Below are positions 22,533-34,252 of a DNA stretch of 64,000 nucleotides, one piece after another. The stretch spans positions 142,658,828-142,722,827 of the forward strand of contig CM043700.1 of the NCBI GenBank assembly GCA_023935145.1. Direction: 5' to 3'. Origin of the DNA: Bretschneidera sinensis. Its lineage: Eukaryota; Streptophyta; Magnoliopsida; Brassicales; Akaniaceae. Position 1 is the stretch's first letter; each line of letters begins with the position of its first letter. Made by a program: the position numbers and the translations under genes. The notes beneath the pieces were generated by a model, which was not told the DNA's origin, ran no database searches, and saw only the letters and a list, made by a program, of their open reading frames with translations.

Positions 22533-25500
22533 ATGGATGCGTTGTCGCTGGATACACTACCATTGGGATTCAGATTCCGACCGTCGGACGAGGAACTGAT
22601 CGATTTCTACTTACGTTTGAAGATCAATGGTAACAATGATGAAGTTAGAGTTATTCGTGAAGTTGATATTTGTAAATGGGAACCCTCGGATTTACCTGGT
22701 ACAATTCTTTCTCTCCCATAATTTGTCTCTATCCCTTCTTCTTTGTATTTCGCTTAGAGGGTTGTTAGAAATTTTAAAAGTATTGATCATCCACTTGAAA
22801 TTTGGGGTGGGTGTATATTAATTGAATTTCTTGCTGATTATATTCATACAGATCTTTCTCTATGAACTTTAATAAATCGGTTAATTGAACTGAATACACC
22901 AATTTCCTCATTTGGGACGTTAAAAATACCATTCATCTAACGAGAAAAAGTTATAATTTCCGGTGGGTGTAGATTTATCGGTGATTAAAACAAAAGACAT
23001 GGAGTGGTTCTTCTTCTGCCCACTGGACAGGAAGTACCCAAATGGCAGCAGATTGAACAGAGCAACGGAGGCTGGCTACTGGAAGGCGACCGGCAAGGAT
23101 CGCAAGGTTAAGTCTGGAGCCAATCTCATCGGCATGAAGAAAACTCTCGTCTTCTACATTGGCCGAGCTCCCAAAGGAACAAGGACGAATTGGGTTATGC
23201 ATGAGTACCGTGCAACTGAGGACGACCTTAGTGGCACGAAACCCGGCCAGGTTTCCATTCTTTTACCTTCTTCCATTTCCTGCATTTGTCCGTGTTTCTT
23301 GAGTTCGTTTCTATCCTACTTGTGCTGGTTTAGTGAATGCTTTACTCACTTTTTTTCTTTCTACTAGTTGTTGTTTTTTTGGGTGCTACATATCGTGTGA
23401 AGGGAGTTGATTGATCATCTCAGACAACTGGGTTGGTGTTTTCACACAAAATGAACTTTGGAAGAAAAATCTTTGCGCTTGATAGACTTATTCATAGAAG
23501 GCTTATTGTAGTATTCCATAGGGACATACACACTGAATAATTGCCTTTGCTCCTTTATGGGGATTTCTCGTATATGGCTAGTATGAAGACTCATGAAGCA
23601 ATGATGATGCTGTGGATGACCTATTTTTTATCATCTTCTTGCAATTTGTCATTTGGATGATTCTTATCACAACTTTATATGTATGGGCATGGTTTAATGA
23701 TTTTTTTACATTATACTACTAAATAGCTACTCATATGTGAAACGACCAAGAACACATGAAATTTAATATCTGACATTCTGTCACCTGATAATGCTGTTGC
23801 GTTCAGTTTTAAGGATCCCTTGTTTTCTTTGGGGACCAACTTGTGCACAGAACATCCATCTAAAAATACAAGAACTTGTTTTGGAGTTTCTTTTTCGAGG
23901 TCACTAACTGCCATATTGTTTTGGTTGCTCACTTTGGAAGTGCTGATCAGTCCATAATCCTACATAAATTCTTCAAATTCTGATTCTTGGTTAACTTGAT
24001 GCAGAGTGCCTTTGTCCTTATTAAATTGTTTAAGAAACAAGACCAGACTATTGAAGGTTCAAACCCCGATGAAGTTGAACCAGCTGTTTCATCACCTACT
24101 GCTGCTGAATCAACTTCTGAAGATATCCAGCCTGAGTTAAAATTGCCGCAAGTATCTCCAGTGTTGGAAAGGCAATCGGAAAAGCATCATGAGAATACTG
24201 AAGCTTCTATTGTCAATTTCTCTGGCAGAACAACTTCTGACACCCTTACACCTGTTGAGTGTCACAGCAACAGCTGTAATGCTTATGATGTAGGAGAGCA
24301 AGCAGCTGAAGTAACAGCTCCTGAGGTGAGAAAAAAAATGAACTTTTGTTTCAAGTAACTACAATCCCATGAGAAGTGCTTTAGTACTTACCTTGTTCAT
24401 TATGCATCTACTTCAGATGGATCCACAGCTGGAAGAATTGAATTTTCTCCCTGATATTGAGCGACTAGATCACAAAATCTTTTCCCCATTGCACCGGCAC
24501 ATGCAAGCAGAGCTAGGATCTTTTTACCCTGTCATCAGTGGCTTGAGCAACAATCATAGTGGGGTGCAGTTTCAGGATGGTACAAATGACTGGGATAACT
24601 GTATCCCTGAATGTTCAGAGATAGGATCTTTTTACGAATTTTCAGGGATAGGATCTTTTTACCAATGTTCAGATGATTATTCTCAGGATGAGTCTGTAAG
24701 TCAGAAGAATTCAACAATTGAAAGTGAGACCCCAAAGAACATTAACTCTGTTAAGCACAGTGGATCATGTGGTGAATCATATGCAGAAGTGGGCCAAGCA
24801 CAGGTAGGTGGAAACTACCAAGTTGCACATTGTTTTTCTCATTTATTGCATCAAGATTTGACATCTATCATTTTTTCAAGTTGCCTTTCAAATAATTATG
24901 TCTGGCTGTTATCTCATAATGGATTAACTCGTTGTCTTGGTTGATTTTCATGTTTTGTGTCTTCATTTTTTTTCCCTTTTAAATGTGAAACTTACCTAGC
25001 ATTGGTCTCCTGTACTGTGCAACAGCTTGAAGGAGAGTATCCCAGTCCTTTGTGGTATGAGACGAACATCGATGGAAACACTTGTATGTTGATGGAAACA
25101 ACTCATGATGAGCATTCGATGAATTTGGGCTCACTACAAAATGAATCTCAGAAGGACATTCCCTCATCTGGTTTTGCCACAACCGAAACCTGTAATTTCT
25201 TCGGTAATTGTTTAATGGATCCTATTGGCATGAGTGACATTTCTGGACCTGGAATTAGGACTAGGTCTCACCATCCAGTAAGTCAACCACGCACTGAGAA
25301 CTCTGCAGTGATTCAGGGTGATGCGCCAAGAAGAGTGCGTCTTCAGATTAGTCTTCAGTGTAAACGTCAGGTTAGGAGCTTGGAACCTGAATATCATGAA
25401 GTGATGTCTATTGGAAAAGAGGTGAGAAGTTTGTTAAATGAATTTTGGAGTAAAATAAAATAAATTTAATATTCTCTTCACAAGTTTTAGTTTTCTTGTG

Positions 25501-25836
25501 ATAAAGTTAATGGATTTTTATCTTAATTAAAACTGTGATGTTCAGGAAAAGGGTGGTGCTGGTGTTGCTACGAATGCGATAGACAAGGGGCAGAAGACAT
25601 TCACATATGAGCAGTCTGGTGAAGGCATTAAAATTTTCCAAGACCTAAGGACAGACGTTAAGCCAGGCCTGAAGTCAGAGGACATTGATTTAACTTGCAG
25701 AGAGGTTGCATCTATGTACTCAAAGGCTCCATCAGCTCGGCGCACAAACTGGTCTTATGGTATTGTGCTTAGGGGTGCTGTAGTAGCAGTTGCGTTCTTG
25801 ATGTCGATCTGCACCTGGAGATTTTTAAAAGTTTGA
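22533..25836 (+). CDS. NAC transcription factor with C-terminal membrane anchor (NTL type), six exons
   Basis: Exons 22533-22698, 22973-23250, 24005-24325, 24417-24803, 25026-25421 and 25546-25836 join in frame to 612 residues. The NAC DNA-binding domain (residues about 9-145) shows [45 protein letters not shown] and [10 protein letters not shown] long acidic/Ser-rich activation region follows. The last 25 residues hold one hydrophobic helix ([16 protein letters not shown]) with a short basic tail. Known NTL proteins wait in the ER or plasma membrane and are released by proteolysis under stress to enter the nucleus; the same is inferred here. The start was chosen because NAC proteins of this group begin a few residues before LPLGFRF. 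AATAAA at 26125-26130 may be the poly(A) signal. Exon 4 contains a 27-bp in-frame tandem duplication. Confidence 0.92.
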
Positions 25837-26149
25837 TGCTGCATAGAGAGACATATTTTAGGAGGTTATCGTTTAGGCTTACTGCCCATGGTGGTAGATT
25901 TGCTAGGTTAATAATATCCATGTACATCTATTTAGTTAGCGCAACATGTGCTCAGACAGACATTTATCTGGTTATATATGAGAGCTTTACTGTTTTGGCT
26001 TTTGTATATTCTATTCGTTCTAAAAGAAAAACAACTCTTCATCATGATCTTAAAAACTTAACGGGCCATGTATTTGGTTTTCACTATCACTCCTCGCTTG
26101 ATGTTTCAATTTCTTTGTATGAGTAATAAAAGGAATTTTAATTACGTTT

Positions 26150-27169
26150 AAAAATCAAACATTAATGAATCTTTTCGTTCTTTTTCTGTGGTGCATGCTT
26201 ACAGAAGACCTGATGCAAGTGCAGAATATGGTGCTGTATTAGGACCTCTAAATTTCTTGCAGTTACTAAGTTCATCTCTGCTCAAGTAGATGACAAATCT
26301 CGGTTGACAACCTGTGTGCAAATTCAGAATTTTAGTGTAATTAATAGTGTTTACACTACAGTAAGTGATTCGTAACATTAATTTAAGATTATGGGGACAT
26401 ACGGAACTAGAAAAAATTGAATGAAGGTGCGAGCTAAGCCATGGCATGCATTAAGAGCTGACTTTAGTTCTGTAGTGTTCCCAAGCTTGAAGTTGATTGA
26501 TCATTGGATTACAGCTGACTCTAGTTCTGGGTGCTGAAACTTCTTCAAAAAGGATTAGATATCTTAGTTGGGTTAATTACTTTTTGGTGATTGTTACTTG
26601 TTAGGGTGTCTTTGCAAACTAAAAAAAACAAAGGACAATTTGTATTTATGTGGTTATACTTTAAAATTCATATTTTGTTAAAATTGTGTGTTTTTTTTTA
26701 TCATAATATTTTTATTTTTACCATAAAAATATAAATTTATTATCAAAATATATGTTTTACAAAATATATAGGTATGGTCAAATTATCTTTCCCGGGCATT
26801 ATAGTCTCCATCTTACATTTCTCGTCTTTGAATTATGGGTAGTGTTTCATTTTGGTCTCTTCTCTGTTTTTTTAAAGGCAAAAGAAAATCTATAATTAAT
26901 GATTCTCAAACAATTGATATTACAAAGGAAGCTCATAACACCAACCCCACAAAACCATAATTAATGGAAATGCTCATTTCAACAGTTCCACTCTAATCAT
27001 TCTCAGCTACTCCTCTACTATGAACACATGCAGTGAAGTATGGTGTTTCGCAAGGCGAATTGAGTGAATCATATAAATTGTCATAATCTGTTCTCAATCT
27101 GTTCAAGAACGTTTGGTTGCTTTCGTTCGATTGTTGAGAAAATTTCAATTTTCTTGTTATGAGTACAAA
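26150..27169. other. Intergenic, no gene seen
   Basis: Downstream flank of the NAC gene. AT-rich, with short frames only. Confidence 0.55.
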
Positions 27170-27177
27170 GGTTATAA

Positions 27178-28046
27178 TATTAGCGGTGAAAATTTTGATC
27201 CGAATTCGTTGAACTCATATTCTTTTACCTATAAAAATGTAGATATGAGTTTAAATTTATAGACACGTTGAAAATTTACCCACACTTGACTCAACCCGTA
27301 AAATTTTAAACTGGATTGAGTTTACCCGCGAGTTAAATGAGTGATACTTTATATTGCTTTCAAACAGTGCGTTGCGTTGAAGCTTTTTTTTTTTTTTTTA
27401 CGATTTTATGTACGTAACCCGGTTTGATTCATTGTTGATGCTTAGATTTTTGTGAACTATTGTGTTTAGCTTTAATTCTGTATCAAGACATGGCTTCAAT
27501 TAAGTGGTTTTGTTTGGAAAATTCAAGTTGCTATTAGAGGTAATTTTAGCCCCCTTTCCATTGGAAGTATTTTCTTGGTTTATTTTTTTTTTATTTTTCC
27601 ATCCAATTGAAAACTGAGTCCATCCATTAAGATAATGGATGCTTTTTCTTAATGTTTGACATTTTGATTATGCTTGAGATTGGCTAAAATTTGAACAAAA
27701 ACATGATATCTAATTGATTATGCTTAAAATTCATAAAACAATTTTCTATTTTATTGTGCTTGCATAATTTTTATCATAATTTTATCTTATAGATATACAA
27801 GGTCATATATTAGAATCAAAATATAATATCAGACGGTCAAGTTATAAGTTTTATATTTAATATAATATATATTTTATTTAATATAAAATAATTTATAAGT
27901 TATTTGTGAATTCATCTACAAAAAATTAAATTAAACGTGAATGTGAAATTGATTCTCTTAAAATTGAATCTTTTTTCTTTACACCAAAAATTACTCGGAT
28001 AAGAGAAGATCAACACCCGATATGACCAGCTCCTTATCCACCCCTA
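27178..28046. mobile_element. Second hAT-like non-autonomous element, about 870 bp
   Basis: The right end, read in reverse complement, begins TAGGGGTGGATAAGG, the canonical plant hAT terminus. The left end reads TATTAGCGGTGAAAATTTTG and needs a 2-bp gap to align. The flanking 8 bp are GGTTATAA (27170-27177) and GGTTATAT (28047-28054), sharing 7 of 8 bases. The subterminal left region has the GATCCGAATTCG and CTCAACCCGTAAA type words common in such elements. No transposase is encoded. Confidence 0.5.
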
Positions 28047-28054
28047 GGTTATAT

Positions 28055-29940
28055 TATATTAATCGAAACTTAAGGGCATGAGCCCTAAGATCCTTTTTGA
28101 GTACAAAATATATTTCTTAAGACGTTTGTCCTATAATGGGAGCACTCTTTCAACAAAAATCTGATTATATGGATGCATAATACCATGTGCATGTGCAATG
28201 ATGAAGAGTTAGCAAAATCATGAATCTTCGTTTTCTACCTTGAAAAAATAAAAAAAAGGAAGTGATGGATGGTTGAGTAAGATTGCTTTATTAACAAGGC
28301 TGCTAATTAACCGCCCATCCCAACAATACCTTGGAAAGGACATCAACCCCATGTCCCTCCCTTTTATTTAGAATCTCTTAATCAGCATTGCACTATCCTT
28401 AAATTAATTAAAACTACAAAATAATTCTCACCGACATAATCTCTGAACTTTAATATAATTATCTAAGTATTGAATTTGAAGGATAATGATCGAGTCAACC
28501 TAAATTCTATGGGAGCCTTCTTTTTGGCTGGACAAAACGTTCTTAACTTTGCATCATCATCATCTCAGAATGAAGATATATTTGTTGGTTGGTGAAATTC
28601 GTTTGTCTCTCAACTCTAGTGGTTGAGACTTGAGACGAGAGATCTTTAGAAATTAGACCCAATCCAACCTTTCAAGTTTCAAGAAGGGACTTCCTATCAT
28701 TATTGTCCCATGCTGAGTCATTTCCACCTGGTACCGCACTAGTAAATTGGCCCTTTTCCTTCTGCATTTGTACTAAATATCCATTCTTCAATTTTTTTGG
28801 TCTAAAAGTTTAAGAGGATGGGCTTTCAAATTTCCTTGAAGGAGATGAGTTTGGTTATTGATTTGATGGAAAGGAGAAATGTACCAGAACCGTCTCCCAT
28901 GTAGGTGCTATTTGGTGATCAGAAGGTGAAATGTCAAGTTTTATGGAAAACATGTCCCCATCACTTTGTTGTAAACAACTGATCACCAGTATGCCATCAG
29001 GAATATATAACCTAAAAATAAAAAAAAAAAGGAAGGGAAAGAAATTGAGAAAAAGGAAGATTAGCTTACTGATCTCAAGGAAAACAACCCATGTGGTATA
29101 TCTGTATCAACTTTCTAATATACATCTTTACACGCAAAACTTAATAGCACAATTTTCGCATCCCTACGTTTCATCCATCCCAATTTAATTTTTACGAAAT
29201 TGGGAGACATATATATTTGCTCGAATATTGAAGATAAATGTATGATGGAATAACTTCTTCTATATGATTAATTAAGCAATTCTATCGTTCAAGTTTGACA
29301 AAGTGATTAAAGCTATTTCTTTTAGTTTTTTAAAAGTATTGGCAAGTGTTATTTAATAACATAATATGAATTCATATTTGTATCTAGCTCACATGTATAA
29401 ATACTCGCGTAATATTATTTGAGATGTTATCGTTTTAATTCATTTGAAAATTTCTTTTTACTGAATGTCTTTAACGATGGACATTCGTATACCTAATTTA
29501 ATTTTCATCATTTTATTTTTAATTTTGTAGTTCTCATTAAGATTGTTTTCATTATTAACATAAACTTCAAAATGTTTATTATAGGGATTATTGGTTTATT
29601 ATTTAAGTCAATTTAAAATAAATTAAAAGTAAAAATTAACACTATCATTGCATCAAATAAAAACTCGATTGATCATTTCAACTATAGGTGATGTGACGAA
29701 GAGAAGAGCAATCACATGCATTAATAAGGTGGTATGTTCCACGCCAGATCATAAACTTTAATCCTTACTGACGAGGTATCCAAGTTGTCCCAGTACACAT
29801 GTCTCAGTCTGACACATCACTACCTTTCCCCAAACGTAAACCAAAAAAGCCCACAAGCCTGTGGGTGATGAAGTATTATCGTTTTCAATGGCCTCTCTTT
29901 TCACCTCCCTCTCTCTTTTCTCGCTTTGGCCTCATCTCCC
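28055..29940. other. Intergenic, no gene seen
   Basis: AT-rich sequence. The longest frame (28931-29188) is lysine-rich low-complexity translation without recognisable features. The last 250 bp probably include distal promoter of the next gene. Confidence 0.5.
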
Positions 29941-29949
29941 ATTTTTCTG

Positions 29950-29956
29950 TATAAAT
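29950..29956 (+). promoter_or_regulatory. Probable TATA box of the HIPP gene
   Basis: TATAAAT preceded by a C/T-rich stretch (about 29890-29945, CTCCCTCTCTCTTTTCTCGC, a Y-patch-like tract). It implies a leader of roughly 350 bases. A second TATATA near 30188 is an alternative. Confidence 0.45.
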
Positions 29957-30329
29957 CTGCCAACCCTGCTCTTCTGGTTTTCCCCTCTCTCTATTTCTTC
30001 AATATTCTTGAAGATTGAAAAGGATTCCAAAAAGAAATAATATCTAATAATTATAGCAATAAACTAATAGCTTCTTTGCAAACTTAGTGGCAGTGCATGT
30101 GCCCTGGAATCACCCTGTTTTGCTTTACGTGCTATTAACCCCACCGTCCATTCCATTGCACCATCTCGCTCTTCAATCATATTTCATTTATATACCATCA
30201 CTCTTCTTCTCTTTACTAATATAGCATAGTAGCCCTTTCCCCTTTTTTCTGCTTCAAATTTCTTGGCCGCTTTTTCGAATTACTATACTCCACTTAATTG
30301 GGTTTATACTTGATAGTGGCATAGTGAAA

Positions 30330-32494
30330 ATGGGTGAGGAAGCAAAGCAGGTATAGGATTTGTTAGTCTTGTGATCACATGCAATTACTCAATTGTTGTG
30401 ACTGGTTAGTGAATTCTAATTGAAATTAATTCGTTGGTCAATTGTGAAATTGGACAGGAACAACAACCAAAGGCAGAGGCTAAGCAAGAGGAGAAAACAG
30501 AGGAAAAGAAAGAACAGGAGAAGGAGGAACCAAAGCCACCATCTCCTTTTGTCTTGTTTGTGGACTTGCATTGTGTGGGATGTGCCAAGAAGATTGAGAG
30601 GTCTATCAAGAAGATTAGAGGTAATTAAATCTTCATCTCTCTGTCTCTCTCTAGTGTAGTAGTACTTGTAATTAACGCGTTTAATTTGGTTAATTAATTG
30701 ATGTATTAAAGGGTAATTAATTATATAATGGATAAACAGGAGTGGAGGGGGTTGTAATAGACATGGCTCAAAACCAAGTGACCATAAAGGGAATAGTAGA
30801 ACCTCAAGCAGTTTGCAACAAAATAATGAAGAGAACAAAGAGAAGAGCAAAGGTTTTGTCTCCACTCCCTGCAGCTGAGGGTGAACCTATGCCACAACTT
30901 GTCACTTCTCAGGTCTCATGCATCATCCATGCATCATGCTTCATGCACCTTAATTACTTTATGCTACTAAAATACTCATCCTCTTCTAAATTAATCCTGT
31001 TTTTTGATTTTTTGTTTAATATTACGTGCTTACTTCAGGTTAGTGGACCAACCACAGTGGAGCTTGACGTAAACATGCACTGTGAGGCCTGTGCTGAGCA
31101 ACTTAAGAAAAAGATACTCAAAATGAGAGGTAAAATTACGTATACATTATTAGTTTTCCGCTAATTTTCTTTCGTTTCCAAGTTTATGCAAGTGAAGTAC
31201 TTAAAACGAAGTCACTAATTTGAGAGTTTGAATGTGACTTGAGTCCCACCTGCCTGAAAATAATACATAACCAAAGGTAGGTGACAAAGTAATCGCACGA
31301 ATTAAAGGTTTCTGGTGGCCACCCAAATCTAGCCACTTCAGCATCAAACTGACTAGACAGGGTCTTGTCTGATGTGGCCTGCAGTCTCTGATCTGCAACC
31401 TCTACTGACTGAGGATTTCCTGACGGCTTTGGGTTTAAATCATTGAACGTAGATCAATTAAAAAATTTATTGGTAATGTTAATTTTTGAGTCTTATATTT
31501 ATATTGACGTTTTTAATAAAAAAATTTAAAATTACCAATAAAATTTTCAACTGATTTAAACCATTAGATTTAAATCTATTTGCTATGGACTTGGCTTAAA
31601 AGATGTGATTGTTTAAAGAGTGTTCTCCATTTGAGCCTAAAGACAAATTCTTGTTGCACCAGAATCTGCCACAATTTGCATTGAATTAATGATTAATCAA
31701 ATGATACCACTACTATGAAAATAACGAGTGACACCTGATTAATTGGTTCGGTGTACAGTTGACGTGAAACATTGGACGCAAACATAAATACTTAGGAAAA
31801 AGAAGAAAAAAAATTGATTCATAAAGACGAGCCTTATCTGATCATATGATATGTTACATATTTTTACAATAACACAAGAAAACCACATAAATAAACAGTT
31901 CAAATAAAAAATTGATAGCTCAAAACAGTGTTAATTTGTCGCATTAAGGTTTGAGCTATTTCTTATAAAGATTAGTAAAGTGTTTGATTTGTGCGAAAAA
32001 TTATAGGAGTTCAAACAGCTGTAACTGAGCTTAGTACTGGGAAAGTCACAGTTACGGGGACAATGGATGCAAACAAGCTAGTGGATTACGTTTATCGACG
32101 CACCAAAAAGCAAGCCAGGATCGTACCACAACCCGAGCCTGAACCCGAACCCAAGCCTGCGGAGAAAAAAGAAGAGAAGAAAGAAGCAGAGAAGCCGGCA
32201 GAAGAAGCAAAAGCCGAAGAGAAAAAAGAAGAAAATGCAGAGAAGGTAGAGGAAAAACCTGCAGAAGAAGCAAAGAAAGAAGAAGGAAGTAATAACGACA
32301 ATGAAGCTGGTAATAATAAAGAAGAGGAAAAGGAAGAGAACAAGAAGGAAGGAGGCGGAGAGACTGTCAATATCAGTGAAGAGGAAAGCATGAAGAGGAT
32401 GATGTACTATTATCAGCCACTTTACGTCATTGAGCGAATCCCTCCTCCTCAGCTCTTCAGCGACGAGAATCCGAATGCTTGTTGCATTTCATAG
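30330..32494 (+). CDS. Heavy-metal-associated isoprenylated plant protein (HIPP), two HMA domains, five exons
   Basis: Exons 30330-30350, 30458-30620, 30740-30912, 31039-31129 and 32007-32494 join in frame to 311 residues. After a Lys/Glu-rich head, HMA domain 1 has LHCVGC (Cys46, Cys49) and HMA domain 2 has MHCEAC (Cys134, Cys137). Each CxxC pair can bind Cu, Zn or Cd ions. Both HMA folds are split by an intron at the same place, after the first helix (KIRG and KMRG). A long Glu/Lys/Ala-rich linker follows, and the tail DENPNACCIS ends in the CaaX box Cys308-Cys-Ile-Ser, a farnesylation signal that would tether it to membranes or nuclear bodies. HIPPs act as metallochaperones or as scaffolds in stress and pathogen responses; which applies here is unknown. 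The seven-residue first exon was picked for its ATG and in-frame GT-AG junction. Confidence 0.9.
31431..31576. repeat. Palindromic MITE in the last intron of the HIPP gene
   Basis: The left arm GGTTTAAATCATTGAACGTA pairs with the reverse complement of the right arm (GATTTAAATCTAATGGTTTA), and inner ATTGGTAAT pairs with ATTACCAAT. A relative lies at 38112-38235 in opposite orientation. Confidence 0.6.
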
Positions 32495-33324
32495 CGAGTC
32501 AACATGCAAGTCATTAATTAATGTATAATGTCATTATGATATTACAATTATCTTCAAGTTAAATAGTAACCACGAACTGAGGAGATCGAATTTTAGTAGA
32601 CAAGGTTGGTGGAGGTGCATATGAATATGGTGGGATCATATGGGACTATAGTCTATAGATCCAAATTGATTAACACTATATAATAAAATCATTTTGTATC
32701 TCATGTATTTTAAGTATATATTAAATTTAATGTGTAAAAGATATATTTTAGTGTCCTCTAGTTAATTATGTTAGTTTTGTTAGTAATTAACATCTCAACA
32801 CACGTGTATGTGTTGATCTTCTCTTTTGTCTTCTTACTTTTAAAGTATGCTAAGCATAATGGTAATTTATTTTCCGTTAGAAAACTGATCATGCAAAGAA
32901 AACCAATAGTGGAACAATCCGCTTAGAATCACCAAAAAGAAATAAAAACAATTGAAAATGTGGAGAAGATAAAGAGAAATAGAGAAAATCAACTTTATTT
33001 AAATATAAGAGAAATAAGGATGGTAGAGAAGTTAAGTTTGAATTGGATAATGATAGAGATAAACATGAGAGAAAGATGTGAGAAGTTGGGGTCAATTAAA
33101 TTACATATATAACTTTATTTAAATATATGATTTATATATTTAAGTATGAGTTTATAGGATATTTTGAGGGTGAACATCAAACGAAAGTTTTGGCTTTATT
33201 AATAGTATAAATTAATAAGATAATTTTAGTAGTAGATAAATGTGCTAAATTATCCTTTAGTAGAAATTTTTAAGATTCATTTCATTAAAGAATTGGACTT
33301 TTTTTGTGTTTACGCAAACAAAGG

Positions 33325-33460
33325 TTGTGGGAGAAAAAATTATTGCATAACACAGTATTATAACAGATACATGATGTAAAAGTTTATCTCATCCTCGAAT
33401 AAAAATATAATATTTTTTTTTATTTTTATATTATTTAATAGTGAGATGAAATTTTATATC
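33325..33460 (+). repeat. MITE-like inverted repeat, copy A
   Basis: GGGAGAAAAAATTATTGCAT, then AACACAGTATTATAACAGATAC and TTTATCTCATC, align with the reverse complement of 34140-34252. Internal arms (TTTATCTCAT against GTGAGATGAAA) form a hairpin. Confidence 0.4.
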
Positions 33461-34139
33461 ATATTTTTTTTAGTTACGAAAAAAACTTATCTCAAGGAAA
33501 GGAAAAAGAATCTACGCTTTTTAACATTTTGGTACTATAAAGCCCACTGAAAAAAACAAAAAAGCAGCAATAGTAGTTACTTTGGATCCATGATTTAATT
33601 AATTGGCGTATACGGTAGCCATACTTTTCCCCCCACAAAGTCTAAAATTTCTGCAACTACTTTTTCTTTAACTTGTCATCCTATGCTTAAAAAAAAGTGT
33701 GCAGCCTGGGTTCTAAAAAGATGCGATAAAAGAATTGAGCTGACGCAAAAGGCCGCCTCTTTTAGCAGCGAGTACTTGGGAGGATAACACAATTATAGAA
33801 ATACCGTTGAATCTTGATTACTGTATGCAATTTCTTATGTAAGAAATATTGGTTAATATGCAGGGTACAGAAGTCACTGAGAATTTGAGATACGCCACAA
33901 TCCAAATATTGGTTGATGTCACATGTCAAAGAAGATGATAAAAATGATGGGATGAGATTCCTTGAGAAATCACAAGTGTGGGTTTCACATGGTGGTACCC
34001 AACTCGAGTCCAAATAACCAGAACGGAGACAACAAAATAAAAATTAGGATCCGTAGCAAAAAGAAACATGGGATTTATATTGTTTTTAACAGAAATTTTT
34101 TTGTTTAATATAATGGTATGGAAGATGCATGGTAAAGAT

Positions 34140-34252
34140 TCATTTTATTTTTAAATAAAAATAAAATTTTTTTTTCTTATACCATTTAATGGTGAGATAA
34201 ATCATTGTGCTGTGTATCTCTCATAGCACTGTGCCAGACAAAAATTTCTCTT
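34140..34252 (-). repeat. MITE-like inverted repeat, copy B
   Basis: In reverse complement it reads GAGAAATTTTTGTCTGGCAC, CACAGTGCTATGAGAGATAC and ATTTATCTCACC, parallel to copy A at 33325-33460. The far end is not defined. Confidence 0.4.

Noticed and set aside
30416..30865. 149-residue minus-strand frame over the HIPP gene
   Set aside because: It is antisense shadow of the Lys/Glu-rich exon and intron; Leu/Ser-rich low complexity.
32092..32391. Ser-rich minus-strand frame
   Set aside because: Antisense shadow of the Glu/Lys linker in the last HIPP exon.
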